This document shows positions 8,770-16,320 of a stretch of 26,749 bases of DNA, in pieces. Both the position numbers and the translations under genes were made by a program. The first letter of the stretch is position 1; each line of letters begins with the position of its first letter. The DNA comes from Promethearchaeota archaeon (GTDB lineage Archaea; Asgardarchaeota; Lokiarchaeia; Sigynarchaeales; SOKP01). The stretch is taken from the NCBI GenBank assembly GCA_016839655.1, contig JAEOTW010000067.1, forward strand, positions 1 to 26,749, read 5' to 3'. The notes beneath the pieces were generated by a model. It searched no databases. It saw only the letters and a program-made list of their open reading frames with translations, and was not told where the DNA came from.

Positions 8770-10116
8770 CTTTTTTTATCTTTATTGCATCTAGTAATTT
8801 CTCTAAGATTACTTTATCTGTAAGACATTCTCCTGGAGCTTCTTTGACTTTTCGTAATCTTAAAGGTACACTATCCATACGATAAGCTGTTCCTTCACAC
8901 TCAATTCCAGCAATAGCAGGAGGTAATATAACATCAGCATTCACAGAGGTTGGAGTGTGATGTGGTTCTATAGCAATTAAAGGATGTTTAAACATATTCC
9001 TTACTGAAGCTGCTGGAAAATTGCTAGCTGGATCTGAAGCAACAATTAGCGAGGCATCAATCTCATCTCTTAAAAGAACATCCACTGCGGAAAATTCGCC
9101 TGGATTATAACGGGGATATCCTTTCGCAAAATCAATAGAATAAGAATAACCCGTCTGCCAAGAAAATACCTGATTTGCCCCTGCAACATTGTAATGACCT
9201 CTCATCGGTGTTAATAAGAACTTGGTATGATCATTAAGTTCGCGTACAAGACAAATTGCAGCATCTATATTTCTATGATGAGAAAGGGTCTGAGTTAGCC
9301 CCATTCCAAAAAATAATACACCAAATTTACATGATTTCATGGCATTAACTAATTCTATTATTTTATTTTTTGGAACACCCGAAATTTCATCACCATCCAA
9401 TTCAACACCCCTTAAAGTAGCTCTAATTGCATTTATTAATTCATAATCTTCATTAGGGTTTATTTGAACATGCATATCGGCTAATTGAGCAGTATTTGTA
9501 TTTCTAGGATCAACAACAATTAAAGTTCTATCCTGCGTTCCATCCTTTCTAAAATATCCACGAACAAAATCACTATATCTTCCTAAATGCCTTGGATGCG
9601 CATGAACGGGATTACTACCCCAAAATATTACTAAATCTGCCCTATTTTTATATTCACCTAAAGTTGATGTTGGGGCTCCTACATCTTGGATTGCCAATAA
9701 TGAGGGACCATGACACACAGAAGCAGTATTATCTAGAATTCCTCCTAATATTTCTGCTATTTCTACCCCTTTACCTTGGGCTTCACATTCAGTACTAGAA
9801 AAACCATAAAGTAATGGTCTTTTAGCTTTCAATAAAATATCAGATGCTATATCAATTGCCTCATCCCAAGATACTTCTTTATAGGCGCCATTGTCTTTAA
9901 TTAAAGGTTTATCGTATCGATGTTCACTTGGATTAGAAGAAAAATATTTCTTGGTACCAATTTGACAACCATTGCGAACTTCAATAACTTTTCGTCCTTC
10001 AATATCTACGTCAACTTCGAGGTCGTCACATAAAGTTACAGTATAATAGCGAATTGCTATTTAATTCCGCAGAATGGACAGACCACATCAGTGATGGTTT
10101 TAATTTTTTCTACCAT
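8762..10116 (-). CDS. fwdB: Formylmethanofuran dehydrogenase subunit B, frame interrupted by a 29-nt insert
   Basis: FwdB is the catalytic Mo/W-bis-pyranopterin subunit, of the formate dehydrogenase fold, that reduces CO2 to formate. The start at 10116 follows fwdD by 2 nt and has the site AGAGGT at 10123-10128. It encodes MVEKIKTITDVVCPFCG, then GGA is followed by ATT AAA TAG, an in-frame stop. Another frame, open from 10060, continues as TLCDDLEVDVDIEGRK and runs unbroken to 8762. Taking out 29 nt (10037-10065) rejoins the two to give CPFCGTLCDD and 441 aa, the normal family length. In the joined protein C13, C16, C20 and C41 would bind the [4Fe-4S] cluster, and C125 in SVCHGPS is the likely metal ligand (Cys form, not Sec). 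Without the join, no ATG, GTG or TTG lies in the downstream frame before the TTG at 9832, and a protein starting there would lack the cluster domain. Confidence 0.88.
10037..10065 (-). other. 29-nt hairpin insert in the iron-sulfur loop of fwdB
   Basis: On the mRNA strand the segment lies between GGA (Gly17) and ACT TTA TGT (Thr-Leu-Cys20). It contains AATAGC-AATTC-GCTATT, a perfect 6-bp stem with a 5-nt loop. The boundary is ambiguous by one base, because both junctions share an A. It carries an in-frame TAG, has a length that is not a multiple of three and separates two parts of a strongly conserved motif, so it is foreign to the protein. The flanking GGAATT can also pair with the loop AATTC, giving an alternative, mutually exclusive fold. 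I could not draw a convincing bulge-helix-bulge at the junctions. Whether it is removed from RNA, bypassed or simply disrupts the gene cannot be told from the sequence. Confidence 0.75.
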
Positions 10117-10118
10117 TT

Positions 10119-10514
10119 TTATACCTCTTTTAATAGGTTAATTAATTTTACAGCATCTAACACTTTTCCACGGGGTACCGCTTCTACTCTTGCTTTCATT
10201 CCTTTATATGTAGGAGTACCACATGACTGAGAATCAGGATTTACTACTTGATTTGCCCATGGACCCATTGGTATAGAGATAATACCTGGATGAGGTCCTT
10301 CTTCTGAAATGGTCGAATAAACCATAACCTCTCCATGATCAGTTATTACTTTAACTGGTGTCCCAACAAGGCAATCTAATTTTTTAAAATCATCCTTATC
10401 AAATGCACAAATTCCTGCTGCCCTGACATTCTCTTTGGTATTCTTGCCGCCTTCAAGAGCAATCCCTTGATTAATGGTCCGACATGTTATTAAAATTAAA
10501 TTATTAATGCTCAT
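10119..10514 (-). CDS. fwdD: Formylmethanofuran dehydrogenase subunit D
   Basis: FwdD is the small subunit with a molybdopterin-dinucleotide-binding beta-barrel that completes the active site of FwdB. The hallmark is the segment around GPWANQVVNPDSQSCGTPTYKG, read as GPWAN-x-V...SxGTPxYKG, plus the early ITCRTINQG strand. The frame stays open to 10538, but the ATG at 10514 has an excellent ribosome binding site, AGGAGGAGT at 10521-10529 with 6 nt spacing, and gives the family-typical start MSINNLILIT (131 aa). This site lies inside the last codons of fwdF, so the two genes are 4 nt apart and probably coupled. Confidence 0.93.
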   Translation of the reverse strand: MSINNLILITCRTINQGIALEGGKNTKENVRAAGICAFDKDDFKKLDCLVGTPVKVITDHGEVMVYSTISEEGPHPGIISIPMGPWANQVVNPDSQSCGTPTYKGMKARVEAVPRGKVLDAVKLINLLKEV

Positions 10515-10518
10515 TTTA

Positions 10519-11241
10519 TTACTCCTCCTTCTGCTCACTCCACCTTAAAGTTTTTATTCTTTCTATAAGGGGTTCCCAAAAAAGTTTGCTAAATTCTCCG
10601 GAAGTTTTTATATCTGTGATTTTTAACTTCACGGCGCCGGTTGGGCAAGCATTATCGCACGATCCGCAGAAAATGCATTTTTCAGGATCCACAACAACAT
10701 TTGGGACGGTTTCCCATCCTTCCTTATCTAATTTATCTGGAATTGTTATAGCACCGCTCGGACATACATCTGCACAAGCGTCACAACCACCCGCACATTC
10801 ACTATCTATAATATCAACCTCACCATCAACGTAGATTTTCGCAATTCTTTCAATTCCAGCATTATCAGAAATTTTTTTTGCCTCAAATTCGATTTTAGGT
10901 ACTACATTTTCTTTAACAATTTGAATATCATTTAGTTCAATTAATTCTCCATCTTTCTTGAGCGTTAGTGCACTAAATGGGCACATTACGATACATGTTC
11001 CACAAAAGACACATTTTTCAGGATCATATATTTCTGGGATAATATCTTCTAGATTTGGAAACCTTCGTGCGGCAGCAACAGGGCCACGCGAGATAGCCTC
11101 TTTTGGACAGACACGTGCGCAAGTGCCACATCCAATACATTTTGTTCTGTCTAAAATTAGCTCTAAACTCTCTATTAGGAATTGAACTTTTACATGTTCG
11201 ATTTCTTTACTAATTGATCTTGTTATTTTTGGAAATGACAT
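10519..11241 (-). CDS. fwdF: Polyferredoxin subunit of formylmethanofuran dehydrogenase (FwdF-like)
   Basis: A 240-residue electron-transfer subunit with four [4Fe-4S] sites. The cysteine sets are C35/38/41/45, C77/80/83/87, C149/153/156/160 and C189/192/195/199, each ending in a Cys-Pro or equivalent. The third has the spacing C-x3-C-x2-C-x3-C (CAGGCDACADVCP), while the other three are the common C-x2-C-x2-C-x3-C. Methanogen FwdF has eight clusters, so this is about a half-size version, and the naming rests on operon position between fwdG and fwdD. It should feed electrons from ferredoxin to FwdB. Its ATG follows a GAGGT site and lies 10 nt after the fwdG stop. Confidence 0.87.
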   Translation of the reverse strand: MSFPKITRSISKEIEHVKVQFLIESLELILDRTKCIGCGTCARVCPKEAISRGPVAAARRFPNLEDIIPEIYDPEKCVFCGTCIVMCPFSALTLKKDGELIELNDIQIVKENVVPKIEFEAKKISDNAGIERIAKIYVDGEVDIIDSECAGGCDACADVCPSGAITIPDKLDKEGWETVPNVVVDPEKCIFCGSCDNACPTGAVKLKITDIKTSGEFSKLFWEPLIERIKTLRWSEQKEE

Positions 11242-11251
11242 GATTTTTACC

Positions 11252-11509
11252 TCATTTTTGTTCTACTAAATGTAATTCAATCGCATCAACAGGACAATAT
11301 CTTAAGCAAACACCACATCCATCACAATTTACATCTCTTCCTTCAATATATATATCATAAGCCATTCCATTTTTAACTAAGACTACAGCATTTTCCTTGG
11401 TTAAATAACCTTTTTCTTTTAATTGCTGAAAATTAAGAGGACATGAGACTACGCAGTCATTACAACCTATACATATATTCTTATTAATTTTTAATCGATA
11501 AATTTGCAT
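11252..11509 (-). CDS. fwdG: Two-cluster ferredoxin subunit of formylmethanofuran dehydrogenase (FwdG-like)
   Basis: An 85-residue ferredoxin with two [4Fe-4S] motifs, C13/16/19/23 (CIGCNDCVVSCP) and C62/65/68/72 (CDGCGVCLRYCP). The long linker between them and the position as first gene of the fwd operon match FwdG, which carries electrons within the formylmethanofuran dehydrogenase complex. A GAGG ribosome binding site precedes the ATG. A generic ferredoxin would look similar; the assignment depends mostly on context. Transcription of the whole fwdGFDBC set probably starts in the 314-bp gap upstream. Confidence 0.85.
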   Translation of the reverse strand: MQIYRLKINKNICIGCNDCVVSCPLNFQQLKEKGYLTKENAVVLVKNGMAYDIYIEGRDVNCDGCGVCLRYCPVDAIELHLVEQK

Positions 11510-11823
11510 AATTTTGCCTCATTTTTGAATAGATTAAGCAGTAATTTCCTACATAGGTGTAAAATATTTGTAGATGTATAAACGTTTAATAATATCCTTC
11601 GATATTTTAAATTAACTTACATGGTAGAAAGTATATTTTTATAAAAAATTTATTCTATGAATTGTAAAGTTCATTTAATTTAAAGAGCTGAATTTCATAT
11701 ATTAAATTCAAAATTATTTTCTACTTAAATACATTTTGCTTATCCCTTAAACTTATTAATTCTAACACGAATTTAATATTAAATATCGATGGTATAAAGA
11801 AACTGCAATACTGAAGTGGTAGC
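11510..11823. promoter_or_regulatory. Divergent intergenic region between fwdG and the vWA-RING gene
   Basis: This 314-bp gap has no open frame of note and must hold two promoters. For fwdG (minus) a TATA-like GTTTATAC sits at about 11576-11583, about 70 nt before the ATG. For the plus-strand gene an AT-rich box (TTTAATATTAAATA) sits at about 11772-11785, about 40 nt before the ATG. Two small inverted repeats could be regulator sites: AATATC-CTTC-GATATT at 11591-11606, just upstream of the fwd TATA candidate, and GAATTT..AAATTC at 11690-11709. All are read by eye only. Confidence 0.4.
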
Positions 11824-12966
11824 ATGGAAATCAAAAAAAGCGAAGATTGTCTAATTTTTTATGGTTTTACTCCAGAGGTAACAAAATTAAAAAATGTTTA
11901 TGATGCTATCGCAGGTTTCATGAAAAATAAGCAATTAATTGATCCATCTGATCGATTCAATCTTATTTTATTTTTAGAAGATGGTCCAAATTATTTAGAT
12001 AATTTCACATTCGATCCAGAACGTATTTTAAATACATTAAAATCTCTAAATAAAGAAATAACGACTCCTAATATAGCAGGCGGGATATTTATTGCAATCA
12101 CTTTCATTATTGAAGTTTATAAAAAAATATCTGAAAAAATTTTCAGACTCATAATTTTACTTGATGAGGGTGCTTATGAAATACCAGATGAATATCTTCC
12201 TGCCTTGGAAGAACTCATTAAAAAGGTTAAAGATATGCCTTTCTTTATTGATACAGTTTTTCTAGGATCACCTTATTTGGATCAAGCTCAAAAATTGTTA
12301 AAATTAACTAATTTATCAAATGGAGAATTATACGGGATATGGAATCTAAAAGAATTAGGACCAATTCTAAACGGGCTTTCAGAAAAAAAATATATTTCTG
12401 AACCTTCATTTGTAAAACAAAGGTTAAGGATGATCCTTCCCGATAATGAACCATTTTACCTCAATTTAGCTGATGATCCAAAACCTATTAATGACATAGT
12501 AACTTGCTCAATTTGTTTTCAAAGAGACGACCATCAAATCGTAAAATGCCCCTCTTGTGATACAGTAGCACATAAAGTATGTTGGGCACAATGGGCAGAG
12601 ACATCTAATATAGGTATTATTAACGCTTTTCGATGTCATAATTGTTTTAACATTTTAAAATTTGAAAAAGATTACGTAAAAGATGTCCACACGGGAAAGA
12701 TTCCTACGATTGCTGAATTGAATAAGATGAAAAAGAAGAATATTGTCGAATATTTACACGAATTAGAAGCTAAAGCTGAACCAAAAATTATACATACAGA
12801 TGATCCTATGGCTGTCTTCATTTCACCCAGTTTAGAAACGCAAGATACAAAAAGCAAACAAAAAAAAAAAAGAAGAAAAGCTACAGTCACAATTTGCCCC
12901 AATTGTAGCAAGATTATGGTTGGTGACAAGAAGAAATGTCCTTCTTGTGGATTTTCTTTATTTTAG
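11824..12966 (+). CDS. vWA-like domain protein with RING/PHD-type zinc finger and C-terminal zinc ribbon
   Basis: A 380-residue cytosolic protein of three parts. Residues about 8-185 have the alternating strand/helix pattern of a von Willebrand A-type fold (FNLILFLEDG, FRLIILLDEG), but without the DxSxS metal site. Residues 228-274 form a cross-brace type finger: C228-x2-C231, C242-x2-C245, H250-x2-C253, C271-x2-C274 (a C4HC3 order), with a Trp three residues after C253 as in many RING domains. A lysine-rich linker leads to a zinc ribbon C358/C361/C372/C375. vWA plus RING in one chain recalls eukaryotic Ssl1/p44 of TFIIH, and RING proteins act as ubiquitin ligases; both links are inference. 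No ubiquitin-system gene is in view. It is transcribed divergently from the fwd operon. Confidence 0.72.
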   Translation: MEIKKSEDCLIFYGFTPEVTKLKNVYDAIAGFMKNKQLIDPSDRFNLILFLEDGPNYLDNFTFDPERILNTLKSLNKEITTPNIAGGIFIAITFIIEVYKKISEKIFRLIILLDEGAYEIPDEYLPALEELIKKVKDMPFFIDTVFLGSPYLDQAQKLLKLTNLSNGELYGIWNLKELGPILNGLSEKKYISEPSFVKQRLRMILPDNEPFYLNLADDPKPINDIVTCSICFQRDDHQIVKCPSCDTVAHKVCWAQWAETSNIGIINAFRCHNCFNILKFEKDYVKDVHTGKIPTIAELNKMKKKNIVEYLHELEAKAEPKIIHTDDPMAVFISPSLETQDTKSKQKKKRRKATVTICPNCSKIMVGDKKKCPSCGFSLF

Positions 12967-12988
12967 GAATTTGATTTTCTTTTAGTTT

Positions 12989-13528
12989 CTAAGACTTTAA
13001 GATTTTGGGTTCTTTCCATTCCTTTCTTAGAACACTATAGAGCCCGAAATCTTGCCATTCACCTTGATTAAATATCATATTTCGTATAACACCTTCTTTA
13101 GTGAAGCTTGTTTTTTCAAGAACCTTTTGAGCTCCAATATTTCTAATATCTGTAGTCGCTTGAATACGAGATATATTTTTGGTCAAAAACAAATAATCCA
13201 CAAAAATGGTGACTGCTTCTTCACAGAAACCCTTTTGTCGTTCAGATGGTATTACTATACTACCAATTTCTAATAATTCAACGGGTCCTCCTTTTACTAA
13301 AAAATATAAGATTAATCCAACTCTAGTTTTATCTTTTTTCTCAATTATGAAAATCTGAAGTTCATCACCTATACGGCCAAAGACATTCTTCAACCAATCT
13401 TTTGAGATTTGTCTAAATGCATGTGCATTATAAATACCCATAATTTCAGGTGTATTAATCCACTCATGATAAAGGGGAAGATCTTCTTGCTCTAATATTC
13501 TTAAATTTATATTTGTTCCTTCAAGCAT
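12989..13528 (-). CDS. RimJ/RimL-like GNAT acetyltransferase, copy 1
   Basis: A single-domain GNAT (179 aa) of the type that acetylates protein N-termini or small amines using acetyl-CoA. It starts with the classic MLEGTNINLRILEQEDLPLY and has the acetyl-CoA region IPSERQKGFCEEAV (about 93-106), then the RIQATTDIRNIGAQKVLEKTSF segment typical of RimJ/RimL. The turn reads R-Q-K-G-F-C where most members have G or A in the last place. It is paralogous to the gene at 13937-14470, which has the same substitution. Convergent with the vWA-RING gene, 22 nt apart. Substrate unknown. Confidence 0.85.
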   Translation of the reverse strand: MLEGTNINLRILEQEDLPLYHEWINTPEIMGIYNAHAFRQISKDWLKNVFGRIGDELQIFIIEKKDKTRVGLILYFLVKGGPVELLEIGSIVIPSERQKGFCEEAVTIFVDYLFLTKNISRIQATTDIRNIGAQKVLEKTSFTKEGVIRNMIFNQGEWQDFGLYSVLRKEWKEPKILKS

Positions 13529-13691
13529 AATTTCTCATACTCTTATTATTTTATAACTTTTATTACAAAAACACGACAGTATTTAAATTTTAAGAATAAA
13601 GCAACATATTATCCTAGAAATCTTGAATCGATCTATTTCAATCTTAATAATAGGCAATTTTTTAAAATATCATATCATCAAATTTCTTATC

Positions 13692-13910
13692 ATGTCCATT
13701 AAAAGTTTGTTTGAAATTGATAGCGATATAACACCAATTTGCCCATATTGCGAACAAGAAATTGATGCTGAAGGATTTTTAAAAGGAGGAAATTCCCTAA
13801 TTCAGAAAGTCGAGACTATGACGCTCGGGTTAAAAACAGTTGCATTTATGACAACAGTCTATTTTTGCCCTCATTGTAGAAAGATCCTTGGAATCAATAA
13901 AACAAAATAG
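13692..13910 (+). CDS. Small zinc-binding protein with two CxxC knuckles
   Basis: A 72-residue protein starting at the ATG at 13692; an upstream TTG at 13623 would add 23 hydrophobic residues of low plausibility. It has CPYC near residue 17 and CPHC near residue 59, separated by about 40 residues that include a Gly/Met/Thr-rich helix, giving an extended zinc ribbon. The spacing and the CPYCEQEID opening resemble small archaeal zinc-ribbon proteins that lack a known role. It lies between two paralogous minus-strand GNAT genes and is the only plus-strand gene there. No ribosome binding site is clear, so the start is uncertain. Confidence 0.6.
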   Translation: MSIKSLFEIDSDITPICPYCEQEIDAEGFLKGGNSLIQKVETMTLGLKTVAFMTTVYFCPHCRKILGINKTK

Positions 13911-13936
13911 AAATTTGAATCTTCAATTATCTGTCT

Positions 13937-14470
13937 TCAAAATTTTAAAATTTTTTTTTCTTTCCAATCCTCTCTAAGAATACTAAATAGAGTAATATTT
14001 ACATACTCACCTTTCATAAACAGAGCTCTTCGCATTATTCCTTCTTTTGAAAATCCTGCTTTTTGAAGCACTCTTTGGGAAGCAGCATTTCTACTATCGG
14101 TTGTGGCTTGGATTCGTTCTATTGTTTGTGAAAGGAATAAATAATCGATAAAAATTTGAACCGCTTCTGTACAATAACCATGCTTACGTTCTGACATTAT
14201 CATATAATATCCAATTTCTAGCAAGCGGTATGGACCTCCTTGGACTAAAAAATAAATTATTATCCCTATTTCTGTTCCATTTTTCTTTTCAATCATAAAT
14301 TGTTTATGATCTTCGGTAATTTCAGTAAATCGTCTTTTATAATCTTCTTTTGAATACTGTATCAGAGGAGTATACTGCCCTTGGAATTCCAAATTATTCA
14401 GCCAATCACTCAAGAGAGGAATATCTTTAGGTTCTACTACACGCAAATTAACATAATTACCTTCAAGCAT
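13937..14470 (-). CDS. RimJ/RimL-like GNAT acetyltransferase, copy 2
   Basis: A 177-residue GNAT with the same plan as the gene at 12989-13528: MLEGNYVNLRVVEPKDIPLL at the start, YMIMSERKHGYCTEAV at the acetyl-CoA turn and IQATTDSRNAASQRVLQKAGF near the end, then a shared EDWKEKKIL-type tail. Sequence similarity across the whole length marks the pair as a local duplication, now separated by the small zinc protein. The acetyl acceptor is unknown; N-terminal or lysine acetylation of proteins would be typical of relatives. Confidence 0.85.
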   Translation of the reverse strand: MLEGNYVNLRVVEPKDIPLLSDWLNNLEFQGQYTPLIQYSKEDYKRRFTEITEDHKQFMIEKKNGTEIGIIIYFLVQGGPYRLLEIGYYMIMSERKHGYCTEAVQIFIDYLFLSQTIERIQATTDSRNAASQRVLQKAGFSKEGIMRRALFMKGEYVNITLFSILREDWKEKKILKF

Positions 14471-14589
14471 TATAACTTAAACCTCAATTTTTTTACTATA
14501 CAAGTATATTTTTCTAAAATACTTTGTTATATAAATCTTAAGTAAACTTGTTAGGTTTTTATAAAAATACAGCTAAAATTTATAATCCA

Positions 14590-14600
14590 TATATTTAAAT
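14590..14600 (+). promoter_or_regulatory. Probable TATA box of korAB
   Basis: TATATTTAAAT lies about 60 nt before the korA ATG. With the usual 25-27 nt distance, transcription would start near 14621 and give a leader of about 40 nt that includes the GAGGTTGAT ribosome binding site. A second candidate, TTATATAAAT, lies near 14527. Assigned by eye only. Confidence 0.4.
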
Positions 14601-14659
14601 AATTTTGGGTAAATCCAAATATTATTCGATTGAAAGAATAAAATGAGGTTGATACTGAA

Positions 14660-16318
14660 ATGAATTCAGATGTATTTACATTTTTAGTTGGCGGTAAAGC
14701 AGGTGAAGGTGTAAAAAAAGCTGGTTCTGTTGCCGCACAAATATTTTCGAGTTTAGGTCGTCATGTGTTTCAGATGGATGATTATATGAGTTTGATAAGA
14801 GGAGGTCATAATTTTTCTGTTATAAGCACAGCTCCTAAATGGATAAGTAGTCATTATATGAAAGCGGATTTAGTAGTCAATTTTGATAAAAGAAGTTGTG
14901 AAACGCACATAAATGATAGAGCAAAAAAAGGAATTATGATATATAATTCAGATGAACAAGATCTTGATGACGGTATTGGAATCCCTCTAACTTCAGAAGC
15001 AGAAAAATATCCAATGAAAAAGTTAATGTTTGGAGTTGGCGCTGTAGCGATATTATCAGCAACAATTGGTTTTGAAAAAGAGGAAATGCGTCAAATTATT
15101 AAGAACGAGTATCCAAGAGGAATTGAAGACAATATTGCCTTTGCAAATACAATTTATGATATTGTTTATCCAGATTGTGGGAATAAATATAATCTAGAGA
15201 AAGGAGAAAAAAAAAGGCCAATTATAACAGGCAATGAAGCAATTAGTTTAGGTGCTATAGCAGGTGGTTTAGATGCATATTATGGTTACCCTATGACTCC
15301 TGCATCAACAATTTTACATACACTTGCTCGGGAAGCTGAAAATTTCGGTCTTGCGGTCGTTCATGCTGAAAGCGAAATCGCTGTCATCAATATGGCAATA
15401 GGGTCAGCCTTTACGGGAGCAAAAGCGATGGTGGGTAGTAGTGGTGGTGGATTCGCACTAATGGTCGAGGGTTTCTCTTTAGCAGGCATTACAGAAGCCC
15501 CCGTATTGGTCGTACTATCTCAAAGACCGGGACCTGCGACAGGAGTTCCTACTTACACAGAACAAGCTGATTTATCATTTGCATTAGCTGCTGGTCATGG
15601 GGATTTCCTAAGAATCGTCGCTTCTCCAAGAACGGTTAGGGAAGCTTATTATCTTACCGCACAAATGTTAGATTTAGTATGGAAATTTCAAACTCCAGGA
15701 ATCTTGCTAACTGAAAAGCACCTTTCAGAGAGTAGTATGACAGTAGAAATTGATTTAGAAAAATCAAAATGGGCAGAGCCAAAATTGCATAATGATGGTA
15801 ATTATAAACGATACTTAGATACTGATGATGGAATTTCCCCAATGTTATTTCCACCATCAAATCAAATCATAAAATGGAATAGTTATGAACATGATGAATT
15901 TGGTATTACCACTGAGGATGGTAAGTTAATTTCATTTATGCATGATAAAAGAAATAAAAAAGAAAATGTACTCATAAACTATTTGAAGGGATTAGATACA
16001 GTTAAAATTATTCGAGGAGAGAATCCAACTAATATTTTTACTTATGGCTCAACTTATATGAGTGTCTTAGAGGCTCTTAGGTATGGACGATTGAATCCTA
16101 CTATTGTTGCTCCAATCTATTTAAGTCCATTACCCATTTGGGAATTAGATGAATTTAAGGGTCAGAATAATGTTGTAATTGAACAAAGTTCTACAGGGCA
16201 GTTTACTAAACTTCTACAAGAAAAAGCTGGATTAAAGATAATAAACACAATTAAGCAATATGATGGACGCCCATTTGATCCAATTGAATTATCTCAAAGA
16301 ATTAAGGAGGTGCTCTAA
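14660..16318 (+). CDS. korA: 2-oxoacid:ferredoxin oxidoreductase, fused gamma-alpha subunit
   Basis: This subunit, with the beta subunit encoded next, decarboxylates a 2-oxoacid to an acyl-CoA while reducing ferredoxin. Residues 1 to about 170 are the gamma domain (GGKAGEGVKKAG at 11-22, then RGGHNFSVIS). The alpha part begins near 190 with GNEAISLGAIAGG and carries YPMTPAS at 210-216, the counterpart of the YPITP substrate-pocket motif, followed by QRPGPATGVPTYTEQADL. The fused gamma-alpha layout and lack of a nearby delta ferredoxin gene match the two-subunit enzymes of many archaea. Substrate (2-oxoglutarate, pyruvate or a broader range) is not determined. A GAGGTTGAT site precedes the ATG; korB follows after 2 nt. 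Confidence 0.92.
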   Translation: MNSDVFTFLVGGKAGEGVKKAGSVAAQIFSSLGRHVFQMDDYMSLIRGGHNFSVISTAPKWISSHYMKADLVVNFDKRSCETHINDRAKKGIMIYNSDEQDLDDGIGIPLTSEAEKYPMKKLMFGVGAVAILSATIGFEKEEMRQIIKNEYPRGIEDNIAFANTIYDIVYPDCGNKYNLEKGEKKRPIITGNEAISLGAIAGGLDAYYGYPMTPASTILHTLAREAENFGLAVVHAESEIAVINMAIGSAFTGAKAMVGSSGGGFALMVEGFSLAGITEAPVLVVLSQRPGPATGVPTYTEQADLSFALAAGHGDFLRIVASPRTVREAYYLTAQMLDLVWKFQTPGILLTEKHLSESSMTVEIDLEKSKWAEPKLHNDGNYKRYLDTDDGISPMLFPPSNQIIKWNSYEHDEFGITTEDGKLISFMHDKRNKKENVLINYLKGLDTVKIIRGENPTNIFTYGSTYMSVLEALRYGRLNPTIVAPIYLSPLPIWELDEFKGQNNVVIEQSSTGQFTKLLQEKAGLKIINTIKQYDGRPFDPIELSQRIKEVL

Positions 16319-16320
16319 TA

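Noticed and set aside
10037..10065. Pyrrolysine (TAG) or selenocysteine read-through in fwdB
   Set aside because: Reading through the TAG in frame meets TAA eight codons later, and there is no in-frame TGA. The catalytic site has Cys (SVCHGPS).
10055..10066. Programmed -1 frameshift in fwdB
   Set aside because: No good slippery heptamer is present, the hairpin starts too close, and the product would carry about ten extra residues between cluster cysteines.
10030..10070. Bulge-helix-bulge intron in fwdB
   Set aside because: I could not draw the 4-bp central helix with two 3-nt bulges at the required junctions, so a classical archaeal intron is not supported, although RNA removal by another route is left open.
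10586..11185. Two plus-strand frames opposite fwdF
   Set aside because: Antisense of the ferredoxin motifs (His/Gln/Pro-rich translation); no independent support.
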